From: an uncultured Prevotella sp.
GTDB lineage: Bacteria; Bacteroidota; Bacteroidia; Bacteroidales; Bacteroidaceae
NCBI GenBank assembly: GCA_900317685.1
Contig: ONHQ01000011.1
Location: 1 to 64,000 of the forward strand
Direction: 5' to 3'
Length of the DNA: 64,000 nucleotides
Shown: positions 58,958-64,000 of the stretch, one piece after another
Numbering within the stretch: the first letter of the stretch is position 1
How the letters are laid out: the number at the start of each line of letters is the position of its first letter
Notes under the pieces: generated by a model
What the model saw: only the letters and a program-made list of their open reading frames with translations
Database searches by the model: none
What the model was told of the DNA's origin: nothing
Made by a program: the position numbers and the translations under genes

Positions 58958-60211
58958 ATGAAGGAATTTGTTATTTCGGAGGTAAAGGCCGAGACTGCTG
59001 TTTTGGTGGGACTTATCACGCCCCAGCAGGATGAGGCAAAGACCAAAGAATATCTCGACGAACTGGAATTTCTCGCTGACACAGCCGGTGCTGTCACCGT
59101 GAAACGCTTTACGCAGCGTGTGGGCGGACCGAGTGCCGTGACTTATGTGGGAAAGGGTAAGCTCGAAGAAATCAAGCAATATATCCACGACGAGGAAGAG
59201 AACGACCGAGAGATCGGTATGGTCATCTTCGATGATGAGCTCAGTGCCAAGCAGATACGCAATATAGAAAACGAACTGCACGTGAAGATTCTCGACCGCA
59301 CATCGTTGATTCTCGACATCTTCGCCATGCGTGCGCAGACCGCCAACGCCAAGACTCAGGTGGAGTTGGCGCAATACCGCTATATGCTGCCACGCTTGCA
59401 GCGACTGTGGACGCACTTGGAGCGCCAGGGCGGTGGCTCAGGATCAGGTGGTGGAAAAGGTTCGGTGGGACTGCGTGGACCGGGTGAGACCCAGCTCGAG
59501 ATGGACCGCCGTATCATCCTCAACCGTATGAGCTTGCTGAAAAAACGCTTGGAGGAAATCGACAAACAGAAGACCACACAGCGCAAAAACCGTGGGCGGC
59601 TCATTCGTGTGGCCCTTGTCGGCTACACCAATGTCGGTAAGTCTACCATCATGAATCTGTTGGCCAAGAGTGAAGTCTTTGCAGAGAACAAGCTCTTCGC
59701 CACCCTCGACACCACTGTGCGAAAGGTTGTCATCGGCAACCTGCCGTTTCTTTTGGCCGACACCGTAGGGTTTATCCGTAAGTTGCCTACCGATTTGGTA
59801 GACTCATTCAAGTCTACGCTCGACGAGGTACGCGAGGCCGATCTGCTTGTGCACGTCGTCGACATCTCGCATCCCGACTTTGAGGAACAGATAGAGGTGG
59901 TCAATCAGACGCTCAAGGAACTGGGATGCTCTGACAAGCCCACTATCATCGTGTTTAACAAGATCGACAATTACCACTGGGTAGAGAAAGAACCTGACGA
60001 CCTCACGCCGCCGACGAAGGAAAACCGCACGCTCGACGATCTGAAGAAGACGTGGATGGCCCGCTTGGGCGATGACTGTCTGTTTATCTCAGCGCGTGAG
60101 AAACAAAACGTCGACGAGATGCGTGATGTGCTCTATAAGCGTGTGCGCGAGTTGCATGTGCAGAAATATCCCTATAACGACTTCCTCTATCCTGAGATGA
60201 GTGACGATTAA
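58958..60211 (+). CDS. hflX: Ribosome-associated GTPase HflX
   Basis: GTPase of 417 residues that binds the large ribosomal subunit and helps split stalled ribosomes after stress. The N-terminal HflX domain (about 1-180) shows VKRFTQRVGGPSAVTYVGKG and RTSLILDIFAMRAQTANAKT. A Gly-rich linker (GGGSGSGGGKGSVGLRGPGE) leads to the G domain with Walker A GYTNVGKST (222-230), the G3 motif in LADTVGFIRKLP, and NKID. It is probably followed in the same transcript by the DUF4954 gene, since only 72 nt and no terminator separate them. Confidence 0.95.
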   Translation: MKEFVISEVKAETAVLVGLITPQQDEAKTKEYLDELEFLADTAGAVTVKRFTQRVGGPSAVTYVGKGKLEEIKQYIHDEEENDREIGMVIFDDELSAKQIRNIENELHVKILDRTSLILDIFAMRAQTANAKTQVELAQYRYMLPRLQRLWTHLERQGGGSGSGGGKGSVGLRGPGETQLEMDRRIILNRMSLLKKRLEEIDKQKTTQRKNRGRLIRVALVGYTNVGKSTIMNLLAKSEVFAENKLFATLDTTVRKVVIGNLPFLLADTVGFIRKLPTDLVDSFKSTLDEVREADLLVHVVDISHPDFEEQIEVVNQTLKELGCSDKPTIIVFNKIDNYHWVEKEPDDLTPPTKENRTLDDLKKTWMARLGDDCLFISAREKQNVDEMRDVLYKRVRELHVQKYPYNDFLYPEMSDD

Positions 60212-60283
60212 CAGCATGTGCATCAGTCATAGAATGAATGGAAGAAGGAAGGATGATGAATCAACGTTAAACGATCAACAAGC

Positions 60284-62131
60284 ATGAGAACACTGTCAGA
60301 TACAGAGATTACGATTCTAGAAGACCATGGCTGCTGGGCTGAGGACTGGAGCAACGTGCAGGTCGATGATGACTTCCAGCCAACGTTTCTGCGCCGTGTG
60401 ATGTTCTATGGCGAGATTACGCTGGGCGTTTTCGAGACCAGTATCGAAGTGTCGAAGGATTTCTATAAGCATACGGGCATCTACAATGCGACGTTGCGCA
60501 ATGTTGCCGTCGGCGACAACTGTTTGATAGAGAATGTCGGAAACTACATCAATAACTACACCATCGGTGAGGGCTGCTACATTTCCAATGTCAGCACGAT
60601 AGAGACTACCGAAGGCGCCACTTACGGAGAAGGTAACCTCATCTCCGTGCTCAACGAGGTCGGCGAGGGCAACGTGTTGCTATTTGACCGCCTCAACAGT
60701 CAGACGGCCGCCTTCATGGTGAAGCATGCCCACGATAAGGAGCTGAGAGACTGCCTGCGCAGGATGGTGCGTGAAGACATCCGCGTGACCTCGCCCGACC
60801 GCGGCACTTTGGGTAAGCGTGTAAAGATTATCAACACAAAGGAGATCACCAATACCATCATTGGTGACGACTGCGAAGTCAACGGAGCTTCCCGACTGAG
60901 TGACTGCACGATCATCTCTACACCGCAGGCCAACGTATATATCGGTACAGGTGTCATCTGTGAGAACTCCATTATCAACTACGGATCCAGCATCACCAAC
61001 TCCGTGAAGATGCAGGACTGCTTTGTGGGTGAAGCTTGCCAGCTGAGCAATGGCTTCACGGCCTCTGCGAGCGTGTTCTTTGCCAACTGCTATATGAGCA
61101 ACGGCGAGGCTTGCGCCGCTTTCTGCGGTCCGTTTACCGCCAGTCACCATAAGAGCAGTCTGCTCATCGGTGCACAGTTCAGCTTCTACAATGCCGGCTC
61201 GGCCACCAACTTCTCCAACCATGCTTACAAGATGGGACCGATGCATTGGGGCATCCTGGAGCGTGGAACAAAGACGGCGAGTGGTGCTTATCTGCTCATG
61301 CCCGCCACCATTGGCGCCTTCAGCGTTTGCTTTGGCAAGCTCATGCACCATCCCGACACGCGCAATCTTCCCTTCTCCTATCTCATTGCTTACGGTGAGA
61401 CGATGTATCTGTCGCCCGGCCGCAACATCACCACGGTAGGTCTCTATCGCGACATCCGCAAGTGGCCCAAGCGTGACATGCGTCCTGCCGGTGCCCAGCT
61501 GAGCATTGTCAACTTCGACTGGCTCTCGCCGTTCACCGTACAGGAGATCGTCAAAGGCAAGAAGATCCTTGAAGACTTGCGCCAGGCTTCCGGTGAGGAC
61601 GTGTCGAGCTATAATTTCCATGAATATGTCATCAAAGGCAATTCGCTGCAAAAGGGAATTAAATACTACGATGTAGCGCTACGCATCTATATGGGAGCCG
61701 TGATCAAGCGTAGACTTAAAGAAGACCCGGAACTCACTGCTCCCACGGACGACACGGGGCTTGGCGACTGGGCGGATCTCTCGGGAATGCTGTTGCCTGT
61801 GTCGGAGGAACAGCGGCTTGTCGACGACATCAAGCAAGGTGTCTTGGACACCGTGGACAAGGTCAACGAGCGTTTCCACGACATTCACAACCACTATCGC
61901 GACTATCAGTGGGCATGGACCTATCGCTTGATACTCGACTATTACGGCCTTGCCACCTTGACCTTAGAGGATGCGGCACGCATCCACGACGACTATGTTC
62001 AGGCCCGGCGCGCTTGGATCAGTGAGATCAGAAAAGACGCAGAGAAAGAGTTCCGTATGGGCGACGTAGAGCAAAACGTTCTCGACAACTTCCTGAGCAG
62101 TCTCGACAAGGAAACCGATTATGAGGAATAG
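60284..62131 (+). CDS. DUF4954-type left-handed beta-helix protein
   Basis: Protein of 615 residues of the DUF4954 type found in Bacteroidales; function unknown. Residues about 65-260 contain hexapeptide-like repeats (for example VAVGDNCLIENVG, YTIGEGCYISNV, TIIGDDCEVNGA) typical of left-handed parallel beta-helices in nucleotidyl- and acyltransferases. The C-terminal third (about 420-610) is helical and charged. No signal peptide is seen, so it is cytoplasmic. Some enzyme of sugar-nucleotide or acyl transfer type is possible, but no catalytic residue can be named. Confidence 0.82.
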   Translation: MRTLSDTEITILEDHGCWAEDWSNVQVDDDFQPTFLRRVMFYGEITLGVFETSIEVSKDFYKHTGIYNATLRNVAVGDNCLIENVGNYINNYTIGEGCYISNVSTIETTEGATYGEGNLISVLNEVGEGNVLLFDRLNSQTAAFMVKHAHDKELRDCLRRMVREDIRVTSPDRGTLGKRVKIINTKEITNTIIGDDCEVNGASRLSDCTIISTPQANVYIGTGVICENSIINYGSSITNSVKMQDCFVGEACQLSNGFTASASVFFANCYMSNGEACAAFCGPFTASHHKSSLLIGAQFSFYNAGSATNFSNHAYKMGPMHWGILERGTKTASGAYLLMPATIGAFSVCFGKLMHHPDTRNLPFSYLIAYGETMYLSPGRNITTVGLYRDIRKWPKRDMRPAGAQLSIVNFDWLSPFTVQEIVKGKKILEDLRQASGEDVSSYNFHEYVIKGNSLQKGIKYYDVALRIYMGAVIKRRLKEDPELTAPTDDTGLGDWADLSGMLLPVSEEQRLVDDIKQGVLDTVDKVNERFHDIHNHYRDYQWAWTYRLILDYYGLATLTLEDAARIHDDYVQARRAWISEIRKDAEKEFRMGDVEQNVLDNFLSSLDKETDYEE

Positions 62132-62211
62132 GCGAGAATCTGCTATGATCACGATGACCGGCAAGGGAGAAGCCGGTAAGAATCAACTGAATATTGAGAT
62201 TAATAAATAAT

Positions 62212-64000
62212 ATGATGAATTCTAAAACTATCATGCTCTCAGCCCTCTCGCTGTTTGCTACAGCCACCTGGGCACAGAGCTATCACTACGAGACCGTAAA
62301 GGGCGATCCGATGCAGACGCGCATCTATACGCTCCCCAACGGTCTGAAAGTGTACACCAGTGTAAACAAGGAGAAGCCTCGGTTGCAGACCTACATCGCT
62401 GTGCGCACCGGTTCACGCAACGACCCGAAGGAGACCACCGGTCTGGCTCACTATCTTGAGCATCTGATGTTCAAGGGTACGACGCATTTCGGTACGTCGA
62501 ATCTTGCTGCTGAACAGCCACTTCTCGACTCCATCGAGAATCGTTTTGAGCAGTATCGCCATATCACCGACCCTACAGCACGTAAGCGTTGGTACGAGAA
62601 AATCGATTCGCTCTCGCAACTCGCTGCCAAGTACAACATCCCCAACGAGTACGATAAAATGATGGCATCCATCGGTTCTGAGGGCAGCAACGCTTACACC
62701 AGCAATGATGTCACTTGCTATATCGAGGATATCCCCAACAATGAAATTGATACGTGGGCTAAGATCCAGGCCGACCGTTTCCAAAACATGGTTATCCGCG
62801 GCTTCCACACTGAGCTGGAAGCAGTGTACGAGGAGTATAATATTGGCCTTGCCAATGATGGCAACAAAGAGTGGGTTGCACTCGGAAAGAAGCTCTATCC
62901 CACTCATCCTTATGGTACACAGACAACCATCGGTACGCAGGAGCACCTGAAAAATCCGAGTATCGTCAACATCAAGAACTATTTCCACCGCTACTATGTG
63001 CCCAACAACGTAGCCATCTGCCTGGCCGGCGACTTCGATCCCGACAAGGCCGTGGCCACTATCGACAAGTATTTCGGTTCCTGGAAGTCGAGCACGACGC
63101 TCTCCCGTCCCGAGTACGCACCTGTCGCAGACCTGAAGCAGCACGTCGACACCACGGTTGTCGGACAGGAAGCTGAGAATGTGATGCTCGGCTGGAAGTT
63201 TGACAAGGCAGCTTCTGACCAGGCAGACACGCTGAGCTTCATCTCAGATCTTCTTTCCAACGGCAAGGCCGGACTCATGGATATCGACCTCAACCAACCG
63301 ATGAAGGTGATGAGTGCCGGTACGGGCGTGGAAGGCTTGGCCGACTATTCCACGTTCATCGCTGAGGGAGAGCCTAAGCAGGGACAGAAGCTCGAAGAAG
63401 TGCGTGACCTCATGCTCGCCGAGATAGAGAAACTCAAGCGTGGAGAGTTTGATGAGAACTTGATGAAAGCAGTCCTCGCCAACAAAAAACTCAATATGCT
63501 GCGCGGCTTAAGCAGTAACCGCAACCGCACCGAGATGATGAAGGACGCCTTCATCAATGGTGAGAGCTGGCAGCATGTCGTGGGACAGCTCGACCGTATG
63601 TCGAAGATCACCAAACAGCAGATCGTGGACTTTGCACGCCGTCACTTCCTCGACAACTATGTCTGTGTCTACAAGCGTCTTGGCAACGATACGACGATCC
63701 ACAAAATCGAGAAGCCCCACATCACGCCGATTCCTACGAACAACGACAAGCACAGCGACTTCCTCACCGCTATTGTCAACAGCAAGCCGGAGCCTATCCA
63801 GCCACAGTTCATCGACTTCAACAAGGATCTGAACAAGGGTAAGATGAAGAATGGGGCCGAGGTGCTCTATAAACAGAACACAACCGATGATCTTTTCGAC
63901 CTCTCCTTGGTCTTCCCCGTGGGCCGCGAGAACAGCAAGCAGTTGCAGGTTGCGGCTGACTATCTCGACTATGTCGGCACAGCTACCCGTTCGGCCAATG
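62212..64000 (+). CDS. M16-family zinc metallopeptidase (partial, cut by window end)
   Basis: The first 596 residues of an insulinase/pitrilysin-type peptidase; the frame is still open at the window end. A signal peptide (MMNSKTIMLSALSLFATATWAQ) is followed by the zinc motif HYLEH (His80, Glu83, His84) and, about 120 residues later, ELEAVYEEYN with the probable third zinc ligand. The spacing is longer than the usual ~75 residues because of an inserted helical segment (about 97-150). The first M16 domain ends near residue 260, and the second half is the non-catalytic partner domain. It probably acts in the periplasm on peptides. Family members are ~930-950 residues long. Confidence 0.92.
   Translation, partial: MMNSKTIMLSALSLFATATWAQSYHYETVKGDPMQTRIYTLPNGLKVYTSVNKEKPRLQTYIAVRTGSRNDPKETTGLAHYLEHLMFKGTTHFGTSNLAAEQPLLDSIENRFEQYRHITDPTARKRWYEKIDSLSQLAAKYNIPNEYDKMMASIGSEGSNAYTSNDVTCYIEDIPNNEIDTWAKIQADRFQNMVIRGFHTELEAVYEEYNIGLANDGNKEWVALGKKLYPTHPYGTQTTIGTQEHLKNPSIVNIKNYFHRYYVPNNVAICLAGDFDPDKAVATIDKYFGSWKSSTTLSRPEYAPVADLKQHVDTTVVGQEAENVMLGWKFDKAASDQADTLSFISDLLSNGKAGLMDIDLNQPMKVMSAGTGVEGLADYSTFIAEGEPKQGQKLEEVRDLMLAEIEKLKRGEFDENLMKAVLANKKLNMLRGLSSNRNRTEMMKDAFINGESWQHVVGQLDRMSKITKQQIVDFARRHFLDNYVCVYKRLGNDTTIHKIEKPHITPIPTNNDKHSDFLTAIVNSKPEPIQPQFIDFNKDLNKGKMKNGAEVLYKQNTTDDLFDLSLVFPVGRENSKQLQVAADYLDYVGTATRSAN

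Overview
The window looks like a chromosomal segment of a Bacteroidota bacterium, most likely Prevotella or a close relative. The support is a SusC/SusD pair, GldH, GH97 and GH5 enzymes, surface proteins with short Prevotella-type C-terminal tails, and promoters of the Bacteroidota form (TTG near -33, TAnnTTTG near -7, spacer 18-20 nt). I saw no rRNA, tRNA, CRISPR array, transposase or phage module. The genes look vertically inherited, and the unusual content is mostly in small genes and intergenic DNA.

Layout. 1-6 kb: pyruvate phosphate dikinase, then a surface-protein gene followed by a 75-residue acidic protein. 6-12 kb: FucP-type sugar permease, an outer-membrane beta-barrel protein, class II fructose-bisphosphate aldolase, and a flavin/iron-sulfur reductase. 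12.5-21.3 kb: a truncated HicB-like gene, a sigma-54 response regulator and a histidine kinase, divergent from a TolC / HlyD adaptor / FtsX-type permease / ATPase efflux operon. That operon has a sigma-54-like promoter and no housekeeping one, so the two-component system probably controls the pump. 21.5-26.3 kb: dicarboxylate-type symporter, glutaredoxin-like protein, ComEC, and inositol-phosphate synthase. 26.7-36.7 kb: a SusC/SusD locus with an S9 peptidase and a convergent GH97 enzyme. 36.8-37.6 kb: a candidate toxin-antitoxin operon (GNAT toxin with an unfamiliar small partner). 38-44.6 kb: porin-like protein, Hsp20, a GH5 glycanase and a BtuB-like receptor.

44.8-50.4 kb: HAD hydrolase, then metF-holB-ricT-gldH-OMP packed as an operon. 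50.5-56.9 kb (minus strand): purH(N)-mreB-mreC-mreD-mrdA-rodA, the cell-elongation cluster. 57.2-64 kb: xylulokinase, HflX, a DUF4954 beta-helix protein, and an M16 peptidase cut by the window end.

Most notable non-coding signals: a 34-bp REP-like element in three copies, each just after a stop codon; a dispersed AT-rich element with one four-unit tandem array; a 44-bp perfect palindrome; a G8 tract in the susC signal-peptide codons; hexamer repeats directly upstream of a start codon; and an inverted repeat bracketing the toxin-antitoxin promoter. Family assignments come from motif recognition only; no database search was run.
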